Source of the DNA: Chloroflexota bacterium
GTDB taxonomy: Bacteria; Chloroflexota; Dehalococcoidia; Lucifugimonadales; UBA3495
Length of the DNA: 52,574 bases
NCBI GenBank assembly: GCA_028874075.1
Contig: JAPPLU010000032.1
Span: 1 to 52,574, forward strand
Direction: 5' to 3'
Shown here: positions 7,486-16,111 of the stretch, piece by piece
How positions within the stretch are numbered: the first letter of the stretch is position 1
Layout of the letters: each line of letters opens with the position of its first letter
Program-made: the position numbers and the translations under genes
The notes under the pieces: model-generated
The model's database searches: none
What the model saw: only the letters and a program-made list of their open reading frames with translations
What the model was told of the DNA's origin: nothing

Positions 7486-8824
7486 TGGCCGCCGCCTCCA
7501 GCGACTGCCTTGCCTGTTCCAGTCCCTCGGCCACCCGGTTGGGCGCCGTCCCGCCCGGGTTGTCCCTTGCGGCCACCGAAGCCAGGGCAGTGATTTCGAA
7601 CACATCCTCATCGAACTGGTCGCAGAGGCCCTGGTATTCTTCCAGGCTCAATTCTTGCAGTTCCTTACTATGCTTCTCGCAATGGGCGCACAGCCTTCGC
7701 ATGATGCCGTGGGCCTCTCGGAAGGGCACACCCTTGCCCACCAGGTAGTCCGCCATGTCGGTTGCCAGCATGTAGCTCTCGCCTGCCAGGCGGGTGACCT
7801 GGGGAACATTCAACTCCATACCAGGCAGCATTCCCTGGAACACCCGCAGGGTCGCCAGCAGCGTGTCCACCGTATCGAAAAACCCTTCCTTGTCCTCCTG
7901 CAGGTCGCGGTTATAGGTGAGGGGAAGCCCCTTCATCAGGGTGAGCAGCGCCATCAGGTGGCCGTAGACTCGCCCGGTCTTGCCCCGTGCCAGTTCCGCA
8001 AAATCGGGATTGCGCTTCTGGGGCATTATGCTGCTGCCCGTGGTGAACTCATCGGACAGCCGCACAAAGTCAAACTCCCTGCTTGACCAGATTACGATCT
8101 CCTCGGACAGCCGCGACAGGTGCATCATGCAGACCGATGCCGCCGACTGGTACTCCAGCAAAAAGTCCCGGTCCGAAACCGCGTCCATGCTGTTGGCGGA
8201 GACTGACCCAAAACCCAGATCCTCAGCCAGGAAGTGCCGGTCGGTTGGATAGGGTACGCCGGCCAGGGCCCCGCTGCCCAGGGGAAGCACGTCCGCGCGG
8301 CGGTAGCAGTCGGCGAACCGCCCAGCGTCCCGCTCGAACATCTGGAAATAGGCCAGCAGGTGGTGGGAGAACAGCACCGGCTGGGCCCGCTGAAGGTGAG
8401 TGTAGCCGGGCATTAATGCCGCCTGGTGCTTCTCGGCCAGTTCCAGCAGCGCCCGTTGCACTCCCCGCAACCCCGCTACCGTTTCCCTGATAACCTCTCT
8501 GGTGTAGAGTCGCATGTCCAGGGCAATCTGATCATTGCGGGAACGGCCTGTGTGCAACCGACCGCCCACCGGCCCCACCAATTCCGTGAGCCGCCGCTCA
8601 ATGTTCATGTGCAGGTCTTCCAGCGATGGATCCCATGGGAACTCTCCAACCTCAATCTCCCGCTCCACCGACTTCAGGCCGGCAATTATGGTCTCAGCAT
8701 CTTCGGCGGGTATTATTCCTTGCCGGCCTAGCATCCTTGCATGGGAGATGGAACCCGCAATATCTTGGCGATAAAGGCGGCGATCGTAGTGGATGGAGAC
8801 AGTGTAATCGCTGTAGTCGGTCAC
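7475..8824 (-). CDS. argH: Argininosuccinate lyase (449 aa)
   Basis: ArgH splits argininosuccinate into arginine and fumarate, the last step of arginine synthesis. The fumarase/lyase signature is intact as GSSIMPQKRNPD, and the conserved HTGRSRNDQIA and MPGYTHLQRAQPV segments are present. The start is a GTG at 8824 preceded by AGGGCG. The usual N-terminal WGGRF segment is absent and no alternative ATG upstream restores it. The N-terminus is therefore slightly short, or begins at an unrecognised codon. The stop overlaps the start of rpe by 11 bp. No other arginine gene lies in the window. Confidence 0.93.
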   Translation of the reverse strand: MTDYSDYTVSIHYDRRLYRQDIAGSISHARMLGRQGIIPAEDAETIIAGLKSVEREIEVGEFPWDPSLEDLHMNIERRLTELVGPVGGRLHTGRSRNDQIALDMRLYTREVIRETVAGLRGVQRALLELAEKHQAALMPGYTHLQRAQPVLFSHHLLAYFQMFERDAGRFADCYRRADVLPLGSGALAGVPYPTDRHFLAEDLGFGSVSANSMDAVSDRDFLLEYQSAASVCMMHLSRLSEEIVIWSSREFDFVRLSDEFTTGSSIMPQKRNPDFAELARGKTGRVYGHLMALLTLMKGLPLTYNRDLQEDKEGFFDTVDTLLATLRVFQGMLPGMELNVPQVTRLAGESYMLATDMADYLVGKGVPFREAHGIMRRLCAHCEKHSKELQELSLEEYQGLCDQFDEDVFEITALASVAARDNPGGTAPNRVAEGLEQARQSLEAAANEF

Positions 8825-8861
8825 TTGGCGCCCTGTTTGTGCAATACGATAGTCAATAGAT

Positions 8862-8885
8862 GGAGCCCGCCCAAAGGCGGACTCC
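8862..8885. other. Hairpin between the TIM-barrel gene and argH
   Basis: GGAG-C-CCGCC and GGCGG-A-CTCC form a nine-pair stem with one mismatch and a CAAA loop. It could end transcription of the upstream minus-strand gene or form part of the argH leader. There is no following T-run, so a terminator role is unproven. Confidence 0.4.
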
Positions 8886-8916
8886 AGTATAGCACGGTGG
8901 GAATTCGCAGAGGCCC

Positions 8917-9744
8917 CTACTTGCTTGACGCTGCGTTAAGAAAATCGTAGCTGGCCGAAAGGTTGTCAAATACGTCGGGGTGAGGCGGTATCTCCATAAT
9001 GGCCGGCCCCTGGTAGTCCTTGGCTTCCAGCAGACGGAGCATCTCCCCGCAGTCCAGGTCGCCTGTGTCCACAGACGGATGAGGGTCGCCTGCCCGGGCC
9101 TGTTTGAAGTGGACGATCTTCAGCATATCCAGCGGCAGCGCGTTAAGGTCGCCCAGGGGATCGCTGTCGGGGAACCGTCTAAGCTGGTTAGTGGGATCCG
9201 GGCAAAGACCCAGGTAGCCGCCCTCTTCCTCCGACAAGCGCGTCCGGCACTCTTCTACCAGCATGGCCATGCTGCCGATGGTCTGCCCCGAATTCTCCAG
9301 CGACAGGATAACTCCCTGGCTGGCCGCCTCCCGGGCCAGGTTTGCCAGGTTAAGCGCCTGTTCGGGAATGTCCGAGGGCGAGTCCCAGGTCCCGTCCAAC
9401 GGGTTGGGGTCCACCAGCCTGAGGTGAGGGGTTTCCCGGCCCACAATCTTCGCTCCTGCCAGCGCCATCTGGAACTGCTCGCCGGCGGGGTCCACATCCT
9501 GGGTCAGGCAGGGCAAAGCCATGGCCAGATCAAACTGCAGGTCACCAAACCGGTCAACAATGGCCTGCAGCCCATCCAGGTTGGGTCGCCATTCGTCTCC
9601 CTGACCGCTCTCGCAGCTGCCGAGGCAGGTCTGCCGCAGTTCGACGTGGCGGGAACCCCGCGCCTCAGCTTCGGCAATCAGGTCCTCGAGGTCCTGTTCC
9701 ATCAAGTGGTTGCGCCATGAATTGGTTATCGCGCCAAAAATCAT
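8917..9744 (-). CDS. Sugar phosphate isomerase/epimerase-like TIM-barrel protein (275 aa)
   Basis: The sequence matches the xylose isomerase-like/AP endonuclease family 2 barrel. It starts MIFGAITNSW, has acidic strand ends such as RHVELRQTCLGS, VILSLENSG and YLGLCPDPTN, and includes a late IVHFKQARAGDPH segment with a likely metal histidine, then PAIMEIPPH. These Glu, Asp and His residues are the usual metal ligands of the family. Members isomerise or epimerise sugars and keto sugars, or act as dehydratases; the substrate cannot be assigned. The ATG lies 230 bp from the divergent carbinolamine dehydratase gene. Confidence 0.75.
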   Translation of the reverse strand: MIFGAITNSWRNHLMEQDLEDLIAEAEARGSRHVELRQTCLGSCESGQGDEWRPNLDGLQAIVDRFGDLQFDLAMALPCLTQDVDPAGEQFQMALAGAKIVGRETPHLRLVDPNPLDGTWDSPSDIPEQALNLANLAREAASQGVILSLENSGQTIGSMAMLVEECRTRLSEEEGGYLGLCPDPTNQLRRFPDSDPLGDLNALPLDMLKIVHFKQARAGDPHPSVDTGDLDCGEMLRLLEAKDYQGPAIMEIPPHPDVFDNLSASYDFLNAASSK

Positions 9745-9903
9745 CGGTGCGTACCTCCGGCAATTTCAAGATTGGTTGCATTGGATATGACTATACCCCT
9801 GCAACCGGTGGTACTCAAGAACCGGCAATTGGGACGATTTCCAGTCATGGGAAGTTCAACCCTTACAGCCACCCGCCAATATCCGTTATCCATACCTCCG
9901 CTG

Positions 9904-9912
9904 TGCTAGAAT
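9904..9912 (+). promoter_or_regulatory. Extended -10 promoter for the carbinolamine dehydratase gene
   Basis: TGCTAGAAT at 9904-9912 matches the extended -10 form (TGn plus hexamer). No good -35 is visible 17 bases upstream, which is common for this promoter class. Transcription would start near 9919, about 55 bases before the ATG. Confidence 0.5.
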
Positions 9913-9974
9913 TATGCCTGAGTCCACCCTGGCCCCATTATGCCCTGTTCTCTACTTCGCACGTGGAGGTTGAA

Positions 9975-10328
9975 ATGGCCGAACTGTATCAGGAAAAGTG
10001 CGTTGCCTGCCGTCGTGATTCTCCCTCCGTCACCCAGGAAGAGGTCACCGAGCTTCACCCCACCGTGTCCGAGTGGGACATGCTGGACGATGCCGGCATT
10101 CCCAAGCTGGACCGGGTTTTCCGGTTCTCCAATTTCCAGCAAGCCCTGGACTTCACCAACTCCGTCGGGAGCCTGGCCGAGTCGGAAGGCCACCATCCCA
10201 AGATTGTTACCGAGTGGGGCCGTGTGGGTGTAACCTGGTGGACCCACAAGATTCGCAACCTGCACCGCAACGACTTCATCATGGCCGCCAAGACCGACAA
10301 GCTTTACGAGGAAGTGACGGCCGAATAG
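9975..10328 (+). CDS. phhB: 4a-hydroxytetrahydrobiopterin (pterin-4a-carbinolamine) dehydratase (117 aa)
   Basis: PCD dehydrates 4a-hydroxytetrahydropterin formed by aromatic amino-acid hydroxylases, and related bacterial proteins act in molybdopterin metabolism. The active-site segment EGHHPKI followed by VGVTWWTH is the canonical PCD motif with its catalytic histidines. A cysteine pair near the N-terminus (KCVACRRD) is typical of many bacterial members. GGAGGT sits five bases before the ATG at 9975, which fixes the start inside a longer open frame. It lies 36 bp upstream of an LLM oxidoreductase and is probably cotranscribed with it. No phenylalanine hydroxylase is present in the window. 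Confidence 0.93.
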   Translation: MAELYQEKCVACRRDSPSVTQEEVTELHPTVSEWDMLDDAGIPKLDRVFRFSNFQQALDFTNSVGSLAESEGHHPKIVTEWGRVGVTWWTHKIRNLHRNDFIMAAKTDKLYEEVTAE

Positions 10329-10364
10329 CCGGTCGGTCGCAATGCCAACGGCGCGAGGAGCGCA

Positions 10365-11387
10365 ATGAGGGTTACCTATCACCTCAACTCCCGGGACGTT
10401 AGGGCCGTGGCTTCTGAAGCCGCCTGGGCCGAAGCCATGGGCTACGATGGAGTTTCCGCCAACGAAACGTCCCATGACCCATTTCTGGCCCTGACTCTGG
10501 CCGCCACAGCCACCTCGCGGGTAACTCTCGAGACCCACGTTGCCATCGCTTTCCCCCGTTCGCCCATGGTAGTGGCCTATACGGCCCGGGACTTGCAGGA
10601 CCTGTCGGGCGGCCGCTTCCGCCTGGGCCTGGGCACCCAGGTAAAGGGCCACATCGAGCGCCGCTTCTCCACAACATGGGGTTCCCCCGGGCCCCGCCTC
10701 CGGGAATATATCCAGTCCCTTAGGGAAATCTGGCGGGCGTGGGACTCCGGCGAGCGCTTGAATTACGACGGCGAGTTCTATAGGTTCTCCCTGATGACGC
10801 CCTTCTTCAGTCCTGGACCCGGCCAGCAACCTCAGCCGCGCATCTTCAATGCCGCGGTCAACGCCTACAACTGTCGTGTTGCCGGCGAGGTCAGCGATGG
10901 GTTGGTGCTGCACACTTTCACCTCCGCCGATTATGTCCGGCAGGTGGTGCGGCCCAACATCGTTGCCGGAGCCAGGAAGGCAGGGCGCGATCCATCGGCA
11001 ATCACCATCAACGGAGGCGGGTTCATCGTTACGGGCCCCAATCGCGCGGCCATCAAGGAGGCAGGCCGGGATGCCCGCCGGCGCATCGCCTTCTATGCTT
11101 CAACTCGTACCTATCTGCCCGTCCTGGAGTGCCACGGCTTCCAGGAAATCGGGCAGAGGCTGCACCAAATGTCCCTTGAGGGCAAATGGGACGAAATGGG
11201 AAACTTGATCGGGGACGATATACTGCAGGCCTTTGCCGTAACGGGTGAATACGACGAAATTGCCCCAATGCTGCTGGAGCGTTACGGAGACCTGGTTGAC
11301 GAAGTCAGCCTTACCCTTGCCACCAAGGGTGAAGCGGAGCAGCGACAAATAAAGCGAATAATCACGGAGTTGCAGGAAGCAACCTAG
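10365..11387 (+). CDS. LLM-class (luciferase-like) flavin-dependent oxidoreductase (340 aa)
   Basis: The sequence has the bacterial luciferase-like fold: EAAWAEAMGYDGV at the first helix, TLETHVAIAFPRSP, and LQDLSGGRFRLGLGTQVKGHIERRF (residues ~77-101), which is characteristic of F420- or FMN-dependent members. It is probably a cytoplasmic oxidoreductase using reduced F420 or FMN; the substrate is unknown. GAGGAG is well spaced before the ATG. The upstream neighbour is PCD, and an MmcB-like nuclease gene begins 16 bp downstream. The three form a tight plus-strand cluster. Confidence 0.85.
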   Translation: MRVTYHLNSRDVRAVASEAAWAEAMGYDGVSANETSHDPFLALTLAATATSRVTLETHVAIAFPRSPMVVAYTARDLQDLSGGRFRLGLGTQVKGHIERRFSTTWGSPGPRLREYIQSLREIWRAWDSGERLNYDGEFYRFSLMTPFFSPGPGQQPQPRIFNAAVNAYNCRVAGEVSDGLVLHTFTSADYVRQVVRPNIVAGARKAGRDPSAITINGGGFIVTGPNRAAIKEAGRDARRRIAFYASTRTYLPVLECHGFQEIGQRLHQMSLEGKWDEMGNLIGDDILQAFAVTGEYDEIAPMLLERYGDLVDEVSLTLATKGEAEQRQIKRIITELQEAT

Positions 11388-11403
11388 TCGGGAGAAGTTT
11401 CTG

Positions 11404-12180
11404 GTGGTTGAGGTTGGGAGGCGGAGACAGGAGACCGGTGAAGGAGCCGGCCAGGTCTTCAAGCGAGGGAACGAGAGCAAACTGACTTATTCCCTGAAAT
11501 GGGCGGCGTGGGAATGGCTTTACACCCTTGCCGGCTGCCGGAGCATAGGATTTGAGGTCAAGCTGGAGGGCCCCGGCGGTCGAATAGTGGACCTCGCCGC
11601 GGTTGGCCCTGGCAATACCATCTACATTGTGGAAGTGAAGGCCAGCCGCGCCGACTTTGCCCGGGACAACCACACTTACGACGACCTGGAAGCCCTGAAG
11701 GAACTGAACGAGCCCCTGCTTCGGCGGGGACGCCTAGCCCGCCGCACGCTGACCCAGGCTACCCGCTACGCCCAGGAAGCTCGCTCCGAAGACTGGGAAG
11801 AGGAGCCCTCCTACCAGCTTGCCCTGGCCGACTACCAGCGACTCCGCAGGGAAGAGCAGACCTACCGCGACCGGGTTTCCACTTTCAGCGTGAAGTTCCA
11901 CGACCCCCGCTTCCTGGCCATAGCCGATTATCACTACATTCTGGCGCCCAGAAAGCTGGTGCCGGCAAAACAGGTGCCGCCTCAATGGGGCCTGCTCAAC
12001 GAACTGCCCGACGTTGTAGTGCCGGCGCCCCGGAAGGAAGTCCGGAAGAACTCCGGCATCCTCTCCAACATTCTCCGTTCCATTTCCCGCAGCAACTCCA
12101 CCTCAATGATGCGTGCGCAGGGGGTGCTGTTCACCGAAGACGGCGCCGTATTTCCCCGGGACCTGGATGGGGACTGCTGA
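11404..12180 (+). CDS. MmcB-like PD-(D/E)XK nuclease-fold protein (258 aa)
   Basis: The core reads GGRIVDLAAVGP, then YIVEVKASRADFARD. Asp63, Glu77 and Lys79 form a PD-(D/E)XK active site. The 'VEVKxSxADF' string is shared with MmcB-family DNA repair proteins. A long charged helical insertion (about residues 85-160) separates it from the usual closing strand IADYHYILAPRKLV. The tail is basic and serine-rich. It is translated from a GTG at 11404 with only a distant GGGAG. A role in DNA repair or nucleic-acid cleavage is inferred from the fold; a target is not evident. It follows the LLM gene by 16 bp. Confidence 0.6.
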   Translation: MVEVGRRRQETGEGAGQVFKRGNESKLTYSLKWAAWEWLYTLAGCRSIGFEVKLEGPGGRIVDLAAVGPGNTIYIVEVKASRADFARDNHTYDDLEALKELNEPLLRRGRLARRTLTQATRYAQEARSEDWEEEPSYQLALADYQRLRREEQTYRDRVSTFSVKFHDPRFLAIADYHYILAPRKLVPAKQVPPQWGLLNELPDVVVPAPRKEVRKNSGILSNILRSISRSNSTSMMRAQGVLFTEDGAVFPRDLDGDC

Positions 12181-12187
12181 AAAACGC

Positions 12188-12217
12188 GAAGTGGCCGCCC
12201 AATTGGACGGCCACTTC
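12188..12217 (-). terminator. Intrinsic terminator for the cupin gene
   Basis: GAAGTGGCCG (12188-12197) and CGGCCACTTC (12208-12217) make a perfect 10-bp stem. On the minus strand GCGTTTTTC follows, so it ends the cupin transcript. The loop itself contains the palindrome CCAATTGG. Confidence 0.8.
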
Positions 12218-12235
12218 ACCTGGTGCACATGAAAT

Positions 12236-12589
12236 CTAGCTGGTCGGGTTCTGGTCTTCCAGCCTGACCGTAGCCGTGATGCGGGGTACGTCACTGGAAG
12301 TGCGGGTAGTATGTCCCTGCCCGGTCAGGTCCTCGACCAGGCTGACGTGGCCCGGCCAAAACCTGTGGGTAGAACCGTCGGCCAGCCCGATTTCGCCCTC
12401 TCCCGAGAGGGTTATGACGAACTGCCGGCGCGGCGCGGTATGCCAGTCGCTGAAGCGGCCCGGCTCTGCAATGCTGAAAGATATACCAGTGGCTGAAAGC
12501 AACTCCTGCAAAGTAGGGTGGCTTGCTGGGTCCATTTCCTCGATGTGGGACTGTCCGTCACTGCCCGTGTAAAGCCTGGTAAATGGCAT
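12236..12589 (-). CDS. Cupin-domain protein (117 aa)
   Basis: This small single-domain beta-barrel carries RRQFVITLSGEGEIGLADG (residues ~53-71) and STHRFWPGHVSLVEDLTGQGH, the two strands of a cupin core. Of the usual metal-binding histidines, WHTAPRR and GQGHTTR are candidate positions. There is no signal peptide. AGGAGG lies upstream of the ATG and a strong terminator follows, so it is probably a single-gene unit. Cupins of this size act as small-molecule binders, isomerases or oxygenases, and no specific role can be read here. Confidence 0.75.
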   Translation of the reverse strand: MPFTRLYTGSDGQSHIEEMDPASHPTLQELLSATGISFSIAEPGRFSDWHTAPRRQFVITLSGEGEIGLADGSTHRFWPGHVSLVEDLTGQGHTTRTSSDVPRITATVRLEDQNPTS

Positions 12590-12685
12590 TTCTGTCCTCC
12601 TGCTAGTTTATTCATAATGAGACTATATCGGGACCACTTTGCTTTTTAAGAAATATCAGGGCGCCGGCCCAGAGTTCCATTCGGG

Positions 12686-13438
12686 CTAAGAATGCAGGAG
12701 CTTCCAGTCCAATGTACCCAAGTCGAATCTGACCCTTCGGAAGCCCTCGGCGTAGGCCAGGCCGGCCGCTTCTCCCTGGCGGGCGCTGCCGCTCTTGATC
12801 CGTTCCATCCGGTCGGCTGGCGTCCGCTGCCGCATCTGGCTTGCGTGCAGACTGAGCGAGGTGGCTTTCGCCTCCATATATCCTTCCACGTCTATAAAGA
12901 CGTCCGCGGCTTCAGTGCCCCACAGAAAGGCCTGCTTTACTCGGTGGGGCTGTAACCCCTCTTCCGTAATCTGCTCCGGAAAGTATAGATGGCTCCAAGC
13001 GTAGCTGTGGGCGGCGTCCAGGGCCACCTGGCCGCTCATGCGGTGGTCCCGATGGGTGTGGCTGGCCACCCGGAAGGGATCGATGGCAAAAATAATCTCC
13101 GGCTTGTGCCGTCGAATCTCCCTTACTACCTCGCTCCGGAACTGCAGGTCGTCGTTAAGCGTGCCATCTGGGTGGCGGAGAAACACCACGTCCTTGACGC
13201 CGAGGTAACCCGAAGCATCGCGCTGTTCCCTCTCCCTTATCGTAGCCAGCCGCTCGGGGGACATTTCCCGGTCGCCGGTACCCTTGTCGCCGTTGGTACA
13301 CATCACCACCACGACTTCCGTCCCCCCTTCCGCAATCCACTTGGCCATGGTGGCGCCCACACCGCCCTCCGCATCGTCCGGGTGGGGCGTTACCACCATG
13401 GCGCTTCGGGGCGGTTCAGTAATTATTTCGATCTCCAA
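12686..13438 (-). CDS. PIG-L/LmbE family deacetylase (250 aa)
   Basis: The zinc-binding motif PHPDDAEGG (residues ~18-26) and the downstream HTHRDHR (~131) are both intact. These define the PIG-L N-acetylglucosamine deacetylase family, which also includes BshB and MshB of thiol biosynthesis. The enzyme would be a cytoplasmic zinc hydrolase acting on an N-acyl sugar or related amide. The start is uncertain. A TTG at 13438 has AGGT about nine bases upstream; an internal ATG at residue 14 would start immediately before the motif and looks too short. It is followed by the divergent end of the cupin gene. Confidence 0.88.
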   Translation of the reverse strand: MEIEIITEPPRSAMVVTPHPDDAEGGVGATMAKWIAEGGTEVVVVMCTNGDKGTGDREMSPERLATIREREQRDASGYLGVKDVVFLRHPDGTLNDDLQFRSEVVREIRRHKPEIIFAIDPFRVASHTHRDHRMSGQVALDAAHSYAWSHLYFPEQITEEGLQPHRVKQAFLWGTEAADVFIDVEGYMEAKATSLSLHASQMRQRTPADRMERIKSGSARQGEAAGLAYAEGFRRVRFDLGTLDWKLLHS

Positions 13439-13533
13439 TACTCCAATACCTGCCTTGCAAACTGTGCGCCCCAGCGCTGCCAGTAAACCCGCACGGCGCC
13501 AGGGCGATACTTAATCCGATCTAAAGCCCGGCT

Positions 13534-14946
13534 CTAGAGGTGGAAGACCACCATCTTGAGTTCCGTCATCTCTTCTATTGCGTAACCCGGGCCTTCCTTG
13601 CCCATGCCGCTGTCCTTCAACCCGCCGTAGGGCATCAGGTCGGCGCGCCACTGAGGGTGGGAGTTTATGTGCAAGTTGCCGGACTGCACTTCCCGGGCAA
13701 ACCGCATCGCCCAGTCGACATTTTGGGTAAAGATGCCTGCGGAAAGGCCAAACCGGCTGTCGTTGGCCATGGCAATGGCTTCGTCAATGTCCTCGAAAGC
13801 GCTGACCGCAACCGCTGGACCAAACAGTTCCTCACGACTGATGCGCATGTCCGGCTGGACGTCCGCCACCACTGTAGGAGCGTGGATGGTGCCCTCCTGG
13901 TCGCCGCCGGCCACTACCCGGGCGCCCTGCTCAACCGCCTCACCGATCCAGCGGCTCACCCGTACCGCGTCGTTTTCGCGGATCATGGGGCCCATCTTGA
14001 TGGACTCGTCCAGGGGATTGCCGGTGGCAAAGGTTTCCGTAGGCACCTTAATGGCGTCCAGGAAGTCGGCATAAATGCGTCGGTCAGCCAGCACCCGCTG
14101 GGTGGAGATGCAGACCTGACCGGCGTTGGCGAAGCCGCTGGCCACCGTGGCTGCCGCCACTTTCTCGATGTCGGCGTCGGACATAACAATCAGGGGGCTG
14201 TTGGAGCCCAGTTCCATGGTTACCTTCTTGATGCCGGCGTTGCGGCAAATGCGGTCTCCCACTTCCATGCTGCCGGTGAAGGTAATCTTGCGGACCCGGG
14301 GGTCGCCGGTCAGAGCGTCGCCGATCTCGCCGCCGGAACCGGTTACGCACTGGATAGCTTCCGGGGGCAACCCCGCCTCCAGCAAGATTTCCACTAGCTT
14401 GAGGGCGGAGAGTGGTGTATCCCCGGCCGGCTTGAGCACCACGGCGTTGCCGGCGGCCAGGGCAGGCCCAACCTTGTGGCACACCAGGTTCAGGGGGAAA
14501 TTGAAGGGAGCGATGGCAGCAACCACGCCAACGGGCACGCGAATTGTAAATCCGAACTGCGATGTAGCGCCCGGGGCTGCGTCCAGGGGCACCGTCTCCC
14601 CATGCAGGCGTTTGCCCTCTTCGGCGGAACCGGTGATGGTCTGGATGGCCCGCAGCACTTCGCCGCGTCCCTCAGCGATGACCTTGCCCTCTTCCATGGT
14701 GATGGTACGTCCCAGGTCCTCCAATCGCTCTCCCATGATGTCGGCGGCACGGCGCAGGATGGAATACCGTTCAAAGGCAGGCAGCTTGGCCATTGCCTCT
14801 GCCCCCCGAACCGCGCTGCTAATGGCCGCGTCCACGTCGGCGGCAGTGCCCCGGGGGACGGTGTCGATTACGGACTGGTCGAAAGGGTTGTAGACCGGCA
14901 TAGTCTCATCCCTGTCCACCCAGTTACCGGCTATGTACATTTTCAT
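13534..14946 (-). CDS. NAD(P)-dependent aldehyde dehydrogenase (470 aa)
   Basis: This is a complete aldehyde dehydrogenase. The catalytic glutamate lies in MELGSNSPLIV, the nucleophile cysteine in NAGQVCISTQR, and the Rossmann segment in FTGSMEVGDRI. Wording around the active site resembles lactaldehyde/phosphonoacetaldehyde/glyceraldehyde-3-phosphate (non-phosphorylating) dehydrogenases. An open frame extends to 15015, but AGGAG nine bases before the ATG at 14946 gives the family-typical start MKMYIAGNWVD. It oxidises an aldehyde to the acid in the cytoplasm; the natural substrate is not determined. An extended -10 sits at 15024-15032. Confidence 0.92.
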   Translation of the reverse strand: MKMYIAGNWVDRDETMPVYNPFDQSVIDTVPRGTAADVDAAISSAVRGAEAMAKLPAFERYSILRRAADIMGERLEDLGRTITMEEGKVIAEGRGEVLRAIQTITGSAEEGKRLHGETVPLDAAPGATSQFGFTIRVPVGVVAAIAPFNFPLNLVCHKVGPALAAGNAVVLKPAGDTPLSALKLVEILLEAGLPPEAIQCVTGSGGEIGDALTGDPRVRKITFTGSMEVGDRICRNAGIKKVTMELGSNSPLIVMSDADIEKVAAATVASGFANAGQVCISTQRVLADRRIYADFLDAIKVPTETFATGNPLDESIKMGPMIRENDAVRVSRWIGEAVEQGARVVAGGDQEGTIHAPTVVADVQPDMRISREELFGPAVAVSAFEDIDEAIAMANDSRFGLSAGIFTQNVDWAMRFAREVQSGNLHINSHPQWRADLMPYGGLKDSGMGKEGPGYAIEEMTELKMVVFHL

Positions 14947-15023
14947 GGCTGTTTTCTCCTGGATTTTGCTTTGGCACCACGATACTGTCGACAGATTCAA
15001 TTCTAGCTGCCGCAATGGTGCCT

Positions 15024-15032
15024 ATATTAGCA
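15024..15032 (-). promoter_or_regulatory. Extended -10 promoter for the aldehyde dehydrogenase gene
   Basis: On the minus strand TGCTAATAT reads from 15032 to 15024. It would start transcription near 15017, about 70 bases before the ATG. There is no convincing -35. Confidence 0.45.
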
Positions 15033-15251
15033 TACTTTGGGTAGGGTAATTTGGCGGCACAGTTGGGAAAGGGCAGGCCCCACTTCAGTGGTGTTGCCGT
15101 TGGAACAGAGCAGACTCAGAGTTGGCCCCGCAAGACCAAATAATGCGAAACGTTTCCCAGTTCAGGGTCGGGTTAGTCCGGACGTTCCGGACTGCCCATT
15201 ACAAATGGGAAATGGGCAGGACAAATGCAGAGGGGTGAAAAGCGGACTTGG

Positions 15252-16073
15252 CTAGCGGCCCAGCGCCGTGGAGCGTCCTACGTCGGTAACGGTGTAGTGA
15301 CCGGCTCGGCCAGGGATGCGCTCCAGCCAGCCAAACTTGCTTCGCGCGGCGTTGCGCAGGGTTTGGACAAAGTTGTGCGCCCTTGGCCAGCCAACGGTAT
15401 CGAATAGACGGCCAAGGGCTTCGGCGTCCACCCCGTCCATGGAGAGGTACCGGTTGGCCCCCTCAGCGGCTACCACCACCCGGCGCATGTCGCCCAGGGG
15501 GTTGGCCGCCTTGCAGAAGTCCACAAAGGCCCGCTCGGCTACCTCCGGCACGACGCTGGACACGCCAGCCTGCGGATTTCGTGGCCCTCCCGAGCCGTTA
15601 CTGGCCTCCACTCCATTGCCGGTGCCTTCCAGCTGGGGCCAGGCTTCCTCGGGCTGCTCCCTGAGGGACACATCCCAGTCGCTCATAATAGGCGCAGGCG
15701 GCTGTTCGGGGCTGGCGGCTGGTTGGGATGCCATGTCGCTTGGCTGTTCGACTACCGGTTCCGGCTGTTGCGCTACGGGTTGCTCCGGCACGGGGGAAGC
15801 GGAAGCGGGAGTGGGACTCTCTTCCGTTGCGACGGTCTGGGTGGCTGTGGTTTCAACATTTACAACCGGTTGAACCGGGGTTGGCGGCGTGGGGGCGGTC
15901 ACCTCCCGCACGGGTCCTGGCCCCGATCCCACCTCGGGAGCCGTCAGCCCCGCCAGCAAAGCGTGGGAGATATCCGTCAGAACTATCCCCAGAACCCTGT
16001 CGATGACCGTTTCATCTTCGGATTCCAGGTTGATCTGGGCATTGTTGGGCAGTGTGATTGAAAGCCTGAGCAT
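15252..16073 (-). CDS. Unknown protein: alpha/beta N-terminus, Pro/Ala/Thr/Glu-rich linker, winged-helix-like C-terminus (273 aa)
   Basis: I do not recognise this protein. Residues 1-45 form a small ordered domain (MLRLSITLPNNAQINLES). Residues ~46-170 are a low-complexity linker rich in Pro, Ala, Thr, Val, Gln and Glu. The last ~90 residues look folded, with an alternating helix pattern and an end of the form SKFGWLERIPGRAGHYTVTDVG, which resembles the wing of a winged-helix DNA-binding domain. There is no signal peptide or membrane helix. The layout suggests an adaptor or regulator with two domains on a flexible tether. A very good promoter (16112-16140) lies directly upstream, so it is expressed separately from uvrC. 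Confidence 0.7.
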   Translation of the reverse strand: MLRLSITLPNNAQINLESEDETVIDRVLGIVLTDISHALLAGLTAPEVGSGPGPVREVTAPTPPTPVQPVVNVETTATQTVATEESPTPASASPVPEQPVAQQPEPVVEQPSDMASQPAASPEQPPAPIMSDWDVSLREQPEEAWPQLEGTGNGVEASNGSGGPRNPQAGVSSVVPEVAERAFVDFCKAANPLGDMRRVVVAAEGANRYLSMDGVDAEALGRLFDTVGWPRAHNFVQTLRNAARSKFGWLERIPGRAGHYTVTDVGRSTALGR

Positions 16074-16111
16074 CGGTATCTTTACCGGCGCGGATGGATA
16101 ATCTGGCCTTT

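Noticed and set aside
15037..15255. A 72-codon plus-strand frame before the proline-rich protein gene
   Set aside because: No ribosome site, no motif, and it runs into the end of the opposite gene.
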